Source: RGIG8597 sp045133795
GTDB taxonomy: Bacteria > Spirochaetota > GWE2-31-10
DNA: 22,208 nt
NCBI GenBank assembly: GCA_045133795.1
Contig: JBGUUT010000016.1
Location: forward strand, 1 to 22,208
Direction of reading: 5' to 3'
Of this stretch, positions 8,389 to 15,708 are shown piece after piece. The number at the start of each line of letters is the position of its first letter. The first letter of the stretch is position 1. The translations under genes were made by a program, and so were the position numbers. The notes beneath the pieces are model-generated. The model searched no databases. It was not told the DNA's origin and was given only the letters and a program-made list of their open reading frames with translations.

Positions 8389-9795
8389 TTAAAACTTTCC
8401 TAATTCTTCCGGCGGTCTGCCAAATTGTTCCATTGCATAGTTACATTTTTTTTCATAATACTCTTTTGCTTTTTCCATCAGCAATTCGTGATTATTAAGT
8501 TCCGGTTCGTCCAATACAAGTTCCAATAAATAATTAAGAACTTCACCTATTATCGGACCTTGTTTCATTTGAAGATTTTCCATCAAATCTCTTCCGTTTA
8601 TTTCCAAATCGGTAACTTTTAATGCACTGTCGATTTCCATTATTTCACGAATCTTTTCCTGAAAATCAATAAATGCTTTCGGAATTCCTATTTTAGAACC
8701 GTTGCCGTTTCTATCCGCATCACGCAATAAAAATAAATCTTCAAGGTTTTCTGCACCTACATTTCGAATAAAACGTCTGACAGCACCGTCTGTCCATTCT
8801 TTTGTATAGTAAAACATATGATGTTTTATCAAATGTTTGATATGTGAAATTTGTGCAGTAGAAAACTTTAATCGTTTTAAAATTCTTCCAGCCATACGGC
8901 TTCCGATAATCTCATGATTATAAAAAGAATTTCCGTCATCGTTAGCTTTTTCGTGGCTTGTACGAGGCTTTGCAACATCGTGCAACAATGCCGCAATACG
9001 AACTTCAAGGTTATCTGCCGGTGCATTGTCGCAACTGTAAATATTGTGATAATAAACATCGTATTTATGAAAACGATTTTGTTCAAATCCGAAACCTTCC
9101 ATTAATTCCGGCAAAATTAAATCCAACAAGCCGGTTGTTCGCATTAATTCCAATCCGTAAGACGGCGTTTGTGCAGCCATAAGCTTACAAAGTTCATCTC
9201 GAATTCTTTCTGCAGAAACATTTTCTATCAACTTTGCATTTTCTACAATGGCATTGGCTGTTTGCTCGTCAACATTGAAACCCAACACTGCGGCAAAACG
9301 ACAAGCTCGCAACATTCGCAAAGGGTCTTCCTGAATTCTGGCTACAGGATTTTCAACCGCACGAATTGTTTTATTTTTTAAATCCTTTTTTCCGTCAAAT
9401 AAATCAATTATTTTTCCGTCGGCAATATCATAAGCAAATGCATTAATAGTAAAATCTCGACATCGCAAATCTTCTTCGATTGTATTTGCAAAACTATTAT
9501 CTGCATTTCTAAACGTCGTAACTTCGAATTCTTCGTTTTGAAAAAGAACCAATACGGTTCCGTGTTCCAATCCGACCGGAATAGTATGTCTAAAAATTTT
9601 CTGAACATCTTCGGGACGTGCGTTTGTGGCAAAATCATAATCATGAATTTCTTTACCCATCAAGCAATCTCGAACAGCTCCGCCGACAAGGTATAATTGA
9701 AAACCGTTTTTTTGAAAAAGACCTGCAAAATCTTTTACGGTTTTAGGAAGTATTATTTTATTGAAAAAAAGTTCAAATGATTCGACTATATTCAT
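8389..9795 (-). CDS. cca: CCA-adding tRNA nucleotidyltransferase with HD domain
   Basis: A 468-residue class II nucleotidyltransferase that adds or repairs the 3' CCA end of tRNAs. The head domain has LVGGAVRD (36-43), the metal-binding DYD (52-54), 'TTFRNAD' (93-99) and 'RDFTINAFAYD' (113-123), followed by the template region 'EDPLRMLRACRFA' (156-168). A metal-dependent HD phosphohydrolase domain follows ('ALLHDVAKP', His272-Asp273; 'HHMFYYTKEW'). Poly(A) polymerases share the head domain, but in this phylum and with an HD domain CCA-adding activity is more likely. There is no clear ribosome binding site before the ATG. A TTGACT-17-TAGTTT promoter would start transcription at or next to the ATG, so the mRNA could be leaderless. 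Confidence 0.9.
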   Translation of the reverse strand: MNIVESFELFFNKIILPKTVKDFAGLFQKNGFQLYLVGGAVRDCLMGKEIHDYDFATNARPEDVQKIFRHTIPVGLEHGTVLVLFQNEEFEVTTFRNADNSFANTIEEDLRCRDFTINAFAYDIADGKIIDLFDGKKDLKNKTIRAVENPVARIQEDPLRMLRACRFAAVLGFNVDEQTANAIVENAKLIENVSAERIRDELCKLMAAQTPSYGLELMRTTGLLDLILPELMEGFGFEQNRFHKYDVYYHNIYSCDNAPADNLEVRIAALLHDVAKPRTSHEKANDDGNSFYNHEIIGSRMAGRILKRLKFSTAQISHIKHLIKHHMFYYTKEWTDGAVRRFIRNVGAENLEDLFLLRDADRNGNGSKIGIPKAFIDFQEKIREIMEIDSALKVTDLEINGRDLMENLQMKQGPIIGEVLNYLLELVLDEPELNNHELLMEKAKEYYEKKCNYAMEQFGRPPEELGKF

Positions 9796-9801
9796 AACGC
9801 A

Positions 9802-9830
9802 AAACTATCATTTTTAACATTTAAAGTCAA
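9802..9830 (-). promoter_or_regulatory. Candidate promoter of cca-engB giving a leaderless start
   Basis: On the minus strand TTGACT (complement of 9825-9830), 17 bases, then TAGTTT (complement of 9802-9807). The expected transcription start 6-8 bases on coincides with the cca ATG at 9795. A competing -10, TATACT (complement of 9844-9849), lies farther upstream without a good -35 and would give a leader of about 40 bases. Confidence 0.4.
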
Positions 9831-9861
9831 ACAAGGGCGTTTTAGTATAGATAAACTATAG

Positions 9862-9890
9862 TTTACTTTATTACATAATTGTTGTATTTA
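9862..9890 (+). promoter_or_regulatory. Candidate promoter of the gatCB fusion gene
   Basis: TTTACT (9862-9867), 17 bases, then TATTTA (9885-9890). Transcription would start near 9897, downstream of the ATG at 9893, so this supports the later start at 9920. The short palindrome AAACTATAGTTT (about 9854-9865) sits over the -35. Confidence 0.4.
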
Positions 9891-9919
9891 ATATGTCAAT
9901 CTTTTGGGGGATAGAAGCT

Positions 9920-11698
9920 ATGGACAATAAAGTCAATATAGATATGGAATCTCTGATTACACTAAGTTCATTTGAAGTAACAGAGGAAGATAAAAAAGTT
10001 TACGAAAAGGAAATAGGTGATTTCCTTGAATATGCAAAAATTATTAACAGTGCAGATTGTGACAATCTTGTTCCGTCGGCACACTCATCGGCAGTATCCG
10101 GAAAAGTTCGTGAAGGCGACACTCCGTCAACTTGGGCAGATTTAAACGCTCTTTTGGCTAATGCTCCGGTAAAAGACAAAACTGCGTATCTTGTACCGCC
10201 GCAGAAAAAACAAGAAGGTGAAGAAAAAGAGCTTGCGGAAAAGAAAAAAATAAATTCAGATACTGAATTTGAACCGGTAATAGGACTTGAAGTACACGCA
10301 CATTTAAAAACAAAAAGTAAATTGTTCTGTACTTGTTCTACGGAATTCGGAAAAGCTCCTAATGAAAATACTTGTCCTGTTTGTACCGGACAGCCGGGTG
10401 CGTTACCTGTAATCAACAAAGAAGCCGTAAGAATGGCAATGAAAGCCGGACTTGCAATGAATTGTAAGATAAATCTAAGAAGTGTTTTCGAAAGAAAAAA
10501 TTACTTCTATCCGGATTTACCTAAAGGTTATCAGATTTCTCAAATGGAAGAGCCTCTTTGTTCCGGCGGTCATGTAGAAGTCGATGTAGACGGAAAACCT
10601 GTATCTGTCAGATTAAACAGAATTCACATGGAAGAAGATGCCGGTAAAATGGTTCACGTAGGTGCTCCGGGAATTTGGGGCTCAAAAGCCAGTGCCGTAG
10701 ACTACAACCGTACAAGCGTGCCATTGATAGAAATCGTAAGTGAACCGGATATTCACAGTGCAAAACAAGCTAAAGATTACGTTATCATGCTTCGTGCTAT
10801 TTTAGTACAGTTAGGAATTTGTGACGGAAACTTGGAAGAAGGAAGTTTGCGTTGTGATGCAAATATTTCTTTGCGTCCTGTAGGAACGACAACTCTCGGA
10901 ACTAAAACCGAGGTAAAAAACATGAACTCTTTCCGTGCAATAGAAAGAGCGATAGATTTTGAAATCGAACGCCAAACTAAAATGTTGAAAACCGGACAGA
11001 GAATCGTACAAGAAACTCGTTTGTGGGATGAAAACAGTCAAAAAACTTATTCTATGCGTTCTAAAGAAGATTCTCACGATTATCGTTATTTCCCGGATCC
11101 GGATCTTTTACCGTTAGTCGTTACTCAAGACGAAGTGGATGAAATACAGCGTGTAATTCCTAAGTCACCTTTGGAAAAGAAATACGATTATATGAAAGCA
11201 AACGGCTTACCGGAAGAACAAGCGTTGCTTTTGATGACAACTCCGGCATACGCAAACTTCTTCGATGCATTATTGGCAGAGTATTCAAATACAAAAAATG
11301 CAGTAAACTGGTTTTTTAATGAATTATTGTCTTATGCGGAAGGCGGAAAAATTTCAGACCACATTACACCGAAAGAATTTGCTGCGTTCTTGTCAGTTAT
11401 TGACAAAGGTGAAATCAGCGGAAAAATCGGTAAAGATGTGTTGAAAAAATCTTTTGATACAAAAAGAAGTTTGGTTGATATTATCGAGAAAGACGGTTGC
11501 AAACAGATTTCTAATCCAGAAGAAATCCGCAAAATGATTCAGGAAGTTCTTGATAAAAATCCGGCACAGCTTGCCGATTACCGAGCAGGAAAAGATAAGC
11601 TTTTCGGTTACTTTGTAGGTGAAGTAATGAAAGCCTCAAAAGGAAAAGCTAATCCGGCACAGGCAAATCAATTGTTGAAAGAAATGCTACAAGGCTAA
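9920..11698 (+). CDS. gatCB: GatC-GatB fusion, aspartyl/glutamyl-tRNA amidotransferase subunits C and B
   Basis: A single 592-residue frame carries two subunits of the GatCAB amidotransferase, which converts Glu-tRNA(Gln) or Asp-tRNA(Asn) to the amidated form. Residues 1-95 are GatC-like: helical 'TEEDKKVYEKEIGDFLEYAK', then 'NLVPSAHSSAVSGKVREG' and 'LLANAPVKDKTAYLVP'. Residues 96-116 are a Lys/Glu-rich linker. From 117 on it is full GatB: 'FEPVIGLEVHAHLKTKSKLF', zinc-type cysteines 137, 139, 152 and 155, 'YPDLPKGYQISQ', 'RIHMEEDAGKMVH', 'DYNRTSVPLIEIVSEPD', 'YRYFPDPDLLP', and a YqeY-like helical tail ending 'KGKANPAQANQLLKEML'. The ATG at 9893 is in frame, but GGGGG sits 9 bases before the ATG at 9920. 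No gatA is in the window. It is monocistronic with its own terminator. Confidence 0.93.
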   Translation: MDNKVNIDMESLITLSSFEVTEEDKKVYEKEIGDFLEYAKIINSADCDNLVPSAHSSAVSGKVREGDTPSTWADLNALLANAPVKDKTAYLVPPQKKQEGEEKELAEKKKINSDTEFEPVIGLEVHAHLKTKSKLFCTCSTEFGKAPNENTCPVCTGQPGALPVINKEAVRMAMKAGLAMNCKINLRSVFERKNYFYPDLPKGYQISQMEEPLCSGGHVEVDVDGKPVSVRLNRIHMEEDAGKMVHVGAPGIWGSKASAVDYNRTSVPLIEIVSEPDIHSAKQAKDYVIMLRAILVQLGICDGNLEEGSLRCDANISLRPVGTTTLGTKTEVKNMNSFRAIERAIDFEIERQTKMLKTGQRIVQETRLWDENSQKTYSMRSKEDSHDYRYFPDPDLLPLVVTQDEVDEIQRVIPKSPLEKKYDYMKANGLPEEQALLLMTTPAYANFFDALLAEYSNTKNAVNWFFNELLSYAEGGKISDHITPKEFAAFLSVIDKGEISGKIGKDVLKKSFDTKRSLVDIIEKDGCKQISNPEEIRKMIQEVLDKNPAQLADYRAGKDKLFGYFVGEVMKASKGKANPAQANQLLKEMLQG

Positions 11699-11704
11699 AA
11701 AAAA

Positions 11705-11739
11705 GGGCAGAACGGAAAAATCCTTTCTGCCTTTTTTTT
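11705..11739 (+). terminator. Rho-independent terminator of gatCB
   Basis: GGCAGAA (11706-11712) and GGA pair with TCC and TTCTGCC (11725-11731) around an AAAA loop, with one mismatch, followed by eight T residues (11732-11739). It begins 7 bases after the stop codon. Confidence 0.92.
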
Positions 11740-11754
11740 ATATTACAAGCCCAA

Positions 11755-12143
11755 TCTTACCAAGTGTAAGAAGCCAATCTTACCAAGTGTAAGAAGCCAA
11801 TCTTACCAAGTGTAAGAAGCCAATCTTACCAAGTGTAAGAAACCAATCTTACCAAGTGTAAGAAGCCAATCTTACCAAGTGTAAGAAACCAATCTTACCA
11901 AGTGTAAGAAGCCAAATCTTACCAAGTGTAAGAAGCCAATCTTACCAAGTGTAAGAAGCCAAATCTTACCAAGTGTAAGAAGCCAAATCTTACCAAGTAT
12001 AAGAAGCCAAATCTTACCAAGTGTAAGAAGCTAATCTTACCAAGTGTAAGAAGCCAATCTTACCAAGTGTAAGAAGCCAATCTTACCAAGTGTAAGAAGC
12101 CAATCTTACCAATAGTAAGAAATCAATTTTACGATATGTAAGA
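11755..12143. repeat. Tandem array of 23/24-bp palindromic units (16 copies plus one decayed)
   Basis: Each unit is arm TCTTAC, loop CAAGT, arm GTAAGA, then linker AGCCAA or AGCCAAA. CTTAC starts at 11756, 11779, 11802, 11825, 11848, 11871, 11894, 11918, 11941, 11965, 11989, 12013, 12036, 12059, 12082 and 12105, with a decayed copy (TTTAC) at 12128. Steps are 23 bp, or 24 bp where the linker has an extra A. Variants: AACCAA linkers before copies 5 and 7, CTAA before 13, GTATAAG in copy 11, loops CAATA in 16 and GATAT in 17. The arms hold even in the decayed right-hand copies. It starts 15 bases after the gatCB terminator and ends about 140 bases from dpnA. No open frame runs through it. Confidence 0.97.
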
Positions 12144-12282
12144 ATCAACGAAAGTTTGTACAACGTACATATACGCATTCATTTGATATTTTTGAAATGT
12201 ACATCAATCATTAATAAGTTTTTTCAATCTTTCCAAAGCAATGAATATATAGCTTGAATCATTTGTTTCTGAATGCTTTTTC
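12144..12282. other. A/T-rich spacer between repeat array and dpnA stop
   Basis: No gene is visible. It holds small GTAC-containing inverted repeats such as TGTAC-AAC-GTACA near 12156-12168 and another TGTACAT farther on. There is no convincing terminator for the minus-strand dpnA, so its transcript may run into the repeat array. Confidence 0.4.
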
Positions 12283-13167
12283 TTATTCTACAGGCAAATC
12301 ATCGCCATAATAAAGCTTGTTTTCATGTAGTTCTAAAATTGATTTCAACGGTCTATCTGAATATTTCATGATTCTTTCTTTGTATTCATAGAATTTCGAA
12401 ATATCGTTAATTTCTTCACGACGATTTTTTGAAAGTTCTAAAAATATATTTTCTTTTTCTATGCCCAAAAATCGACGATTTAATAAACTAGCTGCGATTC
12501 CTGTTGTCGAACTTCCTGTAAACGGGTCTAAAATCCATTCATTTTCTTTTGTGGAAGCTAGAATTATTCGAGCAAGTAACGGAAGCGGTTTTTGAGTCGG
12601 ATGTTTACCGCAAGATTTTTCCCATTTTGCAATTGCTGGCAAGCTCCATAAATCACGCATTTGTGTACCGCCGTTAATTTCTTTCATCAATTCATAATTA
12701 TAATAATGAGTTACTTTCTTATTTTTTCTTGCCCATAAAATAAATTCTGTTGAATGAGTAAAATATTTGCAAGAAAGATTTGGCGGTGGATTTGTCTTTG
12801 CCCATGTAATGCAATTTAGAATTTTAAAGTTCAATTCATTTAACATTTGAGCAACAGAAAAAATATTGTGATACGTTCCGCTTATCCAAATAGTTCCATT
12901 TTCTGTCAGTTTTTCTCGGCAAAGTGAAATCCATTGTCGATTAAACTCGTTGTCTCTTTCGAAACCTTGTGATTTATCCCATTCACCTTTATTTACAGAA
13001 ACTTGTTTTCCGCTTTGAACAGATATTCCGTTATTTGATAGAAAATAAGGAGGATCTGCAAAAATCATATTGAATTGAAAATTAAATTGTCTCAATAATT
13101 CAAGACAATCTCCTTTTGCCAAAGTAAAATCTAGATTTTTCGAACGATAAAAAGCTTGGATTGAAAT
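12283..13167 (-). CDS. dpnA: DpnA-like (beta-class) GATC DNA methyltransferase
   Basis: A DNA adenine methyltransferase matching M2.DpnII (DpnA). DPPY motif IV comes early ('MIFADPPYFLSNNGISVQSG', DPPY about 38-41), then 'VNKGEWDKS', 'GTIWISGTYHNIFSV', 'ITWAKTNPPPNLSCKYFTHS', 'GKHPTQKP', and the SAM-binding motif 'DPFTGSSTTGIAA' near the C-terminus (about 214-226), the beta-class order. In DpnII systems this enzyme also methylates single-stranded GATC. Start: the first standard codon is a TTG at 13122 with no ribosome binding site, but homology to DpnA continues upstream ('QAFYRSKNLDFTLAKGDCLELL'). AGGAG lies 8 bases before an ATT at 13165-13167, with no in-frame ATG or GTG. ATT is therefore chosen (294 residues); TTG 13122 would give 279 residues. 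Confidence 0.88.
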   Translation of the reverse strand: MSIQAFYRSKNLDFTLAKGDCLELLRQFNFQFNMIFADPPYFLSNNGISVQSGKQVSVNKGEWDKSQGFERDNEFNRQWISLCREKLTENGTIWISGTYHNIFSVAQMLNELNFKILNCITWAKTNPPPNLSCKYFTHSTEFILWARKNKKVTHYYNYELMKEINGGTQMRDLWSLPAIAKWEKSCGKHPTQKPLPLLARIILASTKENEWILDPFTGSSTTGIAASLLNRRFLGIEKENIFLELSKNRREEINDISKFYEYKERIMKYSDRPLKSILELHENKLYYGDDLPVE

Positions 13168-13249
13168 TTTATTAACTCCTAAAAAATTGACTTATTAAAT
13201 AAATATTATTAAATTACAATTCCTAAGCTTTTTTAACAAGGAGATTTTT

Positions 13250-13501
13250 ATGAATTGCAACAAAGGACATCGGAATGCTCCTATTCTAGAAAGTTTACCT
13301 GATAGCCAATCAGGTATAGGAAGACACAAATGTGCAGGGTGTGCTTATGAACAAGGGGTAATTGATGGATTAAACAATGCCCTAAAAAGACTTGACTGCA
13401 ATACGTTAAATGATAGTCAAGCTGGTTCTGGTAGACACAAGGATGTTTTTGAAGCTTATGAACTTGGCTATGCAAAGGGTCAAAAAATTAGAAAACTTTA
13501 A
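13250..13501 (+). CDS. Small two-repeat protein inside the DpnII system (DSQ-G-GRHK motif)
   Basis: An 83-residue protein, divergent from dpnA and convergent with dpnII, with a good AAGGAG 8 bases before its ATG. It consists of two copies of a 23-residue motif: DSQSGIGRHKCAGCAYEQG (from residue 18) and DSQAGSGRHKDVFEAYELG (from residue 55). The shared skeleton is DSQ-x-G-x-GRHK, then AYE-x-G. The first copy has a CxxC (Cys28, Cys31), plus a Cys3 and His7 that could make a zinc site; in the second the two Cys are replaced by Asp65 and Glu68. I do not know a function. The position inside a restriction system suggests regulation, a partner of the endonuclease or an unrelated passenger. Confidence 0.8.
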   Translation: MNCNKGHRNAPILESLPDSQSGIGRHKCAGCAYEQGVIDGLNNALKRLDCNTLNDSQAGSGRHKDVFEAYELGYAKGQKIRKL

Positions 13502-13592
13502 ATGCTTTTTCGAATGGTAGCTATTTAGTTAAGACTATACATACTTATAAAATTGTAAACGTTGTTTTTCAATAGATTGTGGGCATAGGTCT

Positions 13593-14456
13593 TTATTTAA
13601 ATACCTCTTTTATTATTCCATTCTCCAAATCATCAATAGAATAAATATGTTTCATTGTGTCAAATGTCTCTTCTAAGTTATGTCTCGCACTTGTCCAGCC
13701 AGAACCATCCGTAAACCACACAAATTCAAAACCGTTAATAGTTTCAGCTTCTTGAGCTATTTGTTTATAACTACGTGCAGTTTCATTGAGCTTTGAGCCA
13801 CCGCTTGCATAAAAATTCGTTTCAATACCATAAATTGTTTTGTCTGTCTTGATTACAAAATCAAAACGTTTTTCAGCTTTACCTTGATTTGAAATTGCAG
13901 AAAGATTAATGTCCCATTTTTCTGTAATCTCATGAATATACATTTCTTTGAAATAGGTTTTATTTTTTTCAAATCCGGCTTTTATAATAAAATTTTCAAC
14001 CAAATCTTCCATAAGATGACCACCACGATTTTTACGACCGTTGGAATCAAGTCCAGTTTCAACGCCGGTTACGTAATCTACTAAATTGTTGATTATGTGT
14101 TTTTCAAGTAAATCAAGCAGACCTGTTTTTTTCATGAAAATAGCATATTGGTCTTCTGTGTAATTAATATTTTTAAAATTATAAGTGAAATCTCCGTCAC
14201 TATCTATAGCGTAAATTTCATTTGCTCTGACAGCTAGTAAAATCGGAATACATTTTAAAGTTTCGGGATATTTTACTATGATATTTTTAAAATCATTTTC
14301 AATGTCTTTTGAACCAATAAGAGAATTTAGAATGTTAAGCTCTATTTTGATTTCATCGACATTACGATGTACCTTGTTGAAATCTATATAATATCCGTAG
14401 TTCGCAATACTACCGCGAAATTTTGAAAGCCAGTGTGTAAAATCTCGTTTCATCAT
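13593..14456 (-). CDS. dpnII: DpnII/MboI-type restriction endonuclease (GATC)
   Basis: A 287-residue enzyme very close to R.DpnII over its full length (the family is about 288). Shared segments include 'LNSLIGSKDIENDF', 'NNLVDYVTGVETGLDSNGRK', 'RFDFVIK', 'GIETNFYASGGSKLNETARS' and 'EFVWFTDGSGW'. The probable active site is the PD-(D/E)XK-like Asp199 in 'RFDFVIK' with Glu212 in 'IETNFY'. DpnII cuts unmethylated GATC. The start ATG overlaps the stop of the 84-residue gene upstream (TAATG), so translation is probably coupled; a second ATG follows directly. It is transcribed after dpnM, so methylase would be made first. G+C is low (27% in a 60-base sample at 13621-13680), consistent with transfer. 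Confidence 0.95.
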   Translation of the reverse strand: MMKRDFTHWLSKFRGSIANYGYYIDFNKVHRNVDEIKIELNILNSLIGSKDIENDFKNIIVKYPETLKCIPILLAVRANEIYAIDSDGDFTYNFKNINYTEDQYAIFMKKTGLLDLLEKHIINNLVDYVTGVETGLDSNGRKNRGGHLMEDLVENFIIKAGFEKNKTYFKEMYIHEITEKWDINLSAISNQGKAEKRFDFVIKTDKTIYGIETNFYASGGSKLNETARSYKQIAQEAETINGFEFVWFTDGSGWTSARHNLEETFDTMKHIYSIDDLENGIIKEVFK

Positions 14457-14710
14457 TATGCTACAACTCTTTTGAAATTTTTCTTAAATTCTTCTATGGT
14501 ATTAAGAAGGATTTTATCATTAAAACCTTCATCCAAATCACACCATCTAATAAGAATAGATTCATCAGAATAACAAACTGTCGGGTCTAATTCTACATTC
14601 ATTCCCAGATATTCCCAACCGGCAAAATCTTGTTCCTTGATAAAATCTACGAAATTATTAAAAACCTGATTATCCGATTCTATTTTCGTTCCTCTAATAT
14701 CAAATGTCAT
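14456..14710 (-). CDS. Unknown 84-residue acidic protein coupled to dpnII
   Basis: It lies between dpnM (27-base gap) and dpnII (one-base overlap, TAATG), with AGGAG before its ATG, so it is a real part of the operon. The sequence is acidic and hydrophilic, with two Cys (46 and 57) and three Trp or nearby aromatics ('GWEYLGMNVELDP', 'ILIRWCDLDEGFND'). There is no signal peptide, membrane segment or helix-turn-helix that I can see, so it does not look like a restriction-system C protein. I do not recognise the family. An inhibitor or chaperone of the endonuclease, or an anti-defence sensor, would fit the position, but none is shown. Confidence 0.8.
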   Translation of the reverse strand: MTFDIRGTKIESDNQVFNNFVDFIKEQDFAGWEYLGMNVELDPTVCYSDESILIRWCDLDEGFNDKILLNTIEEFKKNFKRVVA

Positions 14711-14737
14711 AAAATTCTCCTGTTTATTTTAGTAATA

Positions 14738-15688
14738 TTATATTGTATACATTTCAGGTACTTTGGTACTTGATATAATAAGTTTTTTAAAATTTGCAAT
14801 AAGTAGCTCTTTAATTGCTCCTCGCCCGTTTCCCTTTGAATTTACCATACGAGAAGCAAATACTCTTTCAATTTCGAAGTTAGCGTACAATTCATCAAAA
14901 AAGTTATCGTTCTCATCACTGTTTTTGGGATCTGAATTACTTGCAACAACAGTTGCCCCATTGGTTGAAAGTTTCTCAATAAAATCTGCAAGTTCAATTT
15001 GTTCTTTATCTGAAAATTGATTTTCTGAATATGAAGTAAAAGCTGATGTTTGCGTTAAAGGTCTGTAAGGTGGATCTATATAAACAAACGTCTTTTCATC
15101 AATAAAGCTCTCACATTCTTTGTAATCTCCAACTTTTAATGTTACCTTTTGCAAAAGATAACTACAAGAACGCAAATTCTCCGTATCGCAAATCAAAGGA
15201 TTTTTTGCCTTGTTAAAAGGCACATTAAATAAACCTTTTGAATTAACTCGATACAAACCATTAAAACAAGTTTTGTTTAAAAAGATAAAAAGAACTGCTT
15301 TTTCTAAATTCTCTGTTTCATTATCATTTATTTTTATTTCATTATAACGATTACGCTTTTCATAAAATAAAATTTTTCTTTCTTCTTCTGAAAGTTTCTT
15401 ATATTTTTCTTGAAGTCCATTAAGTTGCAAAATCAATTCTTCACAACTATTTTTTACTTGTGAATACGTATTTATAAGTTCTTTGTTTATATCGTTTATT
15501 AAAACTTCGCTTGGTTGAAAAGTTTGCAAAATATCAAAAAGTACTGCACCACCACCAACAAATGGCTCACAATACTTTTCGATATTTTGAGGATATTTTC
15601 GCCTGATTTCATTAAGTAATTGACTTTTTCCGCCAACCCATTTTACAAACGGCTTTGCTGTTCTGTCTATGTTGTTTTCACAATACAT
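14738..15688 (-). CDS. dpnM: DpnM/Dam-like (D12 class, alpha) GATC adenine methyltransferase
   Basis: A 316-residue adenine-N6 methyltransferase. Motif X is 'AKPFVKWVGGKSQLL' (11-25), the SAM motif is 'EPFVGGGAVLFDIL' (41-54), and the catalytic DPPY is in 'FVYIDPPYRPLTQ' (about 201-213). The 'FLNKTCFNGLYRVNSKGLFN' block (about 136-155) is typical of Dam/DpnM. In DpnII systems it protects double-stranded GATC. The ATG has GAGGG 8 bases upstream. It begins only 20 bases after the stop of the outer-membrane-type gene, so it could be read through from the cysS promoter. It is the first gene of the restriction operon (dpnM, 84-residue gene, dpnII). Confidence 0.93.
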   Translation of the reverse strand: MYCENNIDRTAKPFVKWVGGKSQLLNEIRRKYPQNIEKYCEPFVGGGAVLFDILQTFQPSEVLINDINKELINTYSQVKNSCEELILQLNGLQEKYKKLSEEERKILFYEKRNRYNEIKINDNETENLEKAVLFIFLNKTCFNGLYRVNSKGLFNVPFNKAKNPLICDTENLRSCSYLLQKVTLKVGDYKECESFIDEKTFVYIDPPYRPLTQTSAFTSYSENQFSDKEQIELADFIEKLSTNGATVVASNSDPKNSDENDNFFDELYANFEIERVFASRMVNSKGNGRGAIKELLIANFKKLIISSTKVPEMYTI

Positions 15689-15708
15689 CCCTTATTCCCT
15701 CGCCGGTT

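Noticed and set aside
9893..9919. Nine-residue N-terminal extension of GatC-GatB from the ATG at 9893
   Set aside because: There is no ribosome binding site, and it would lie upstream of or at the predicted transcription start; GatC homology begins after the second ATG.
10000..10419. 139-codon minus-strand frame inside gatCB
   Set aside because: It is a shadow of the well-conserved GatC-GatB coding sequence; it has no ribosome binding site or family resemblance.
11755..12143. CRISPR array
   Set aside because: The repeating part includes the linker, which is constant (AGCCAA or AGCCAAA); there are no unique spacers and no cas genes.
11755..12143. Plasmid-type iteron replication origin
   Set aside because: The period of 23-24 bp would fit iterons, but there is no replication initiator gene or DnaA-box cluster nearby and the flanks are chromosomal housekeeping genes.
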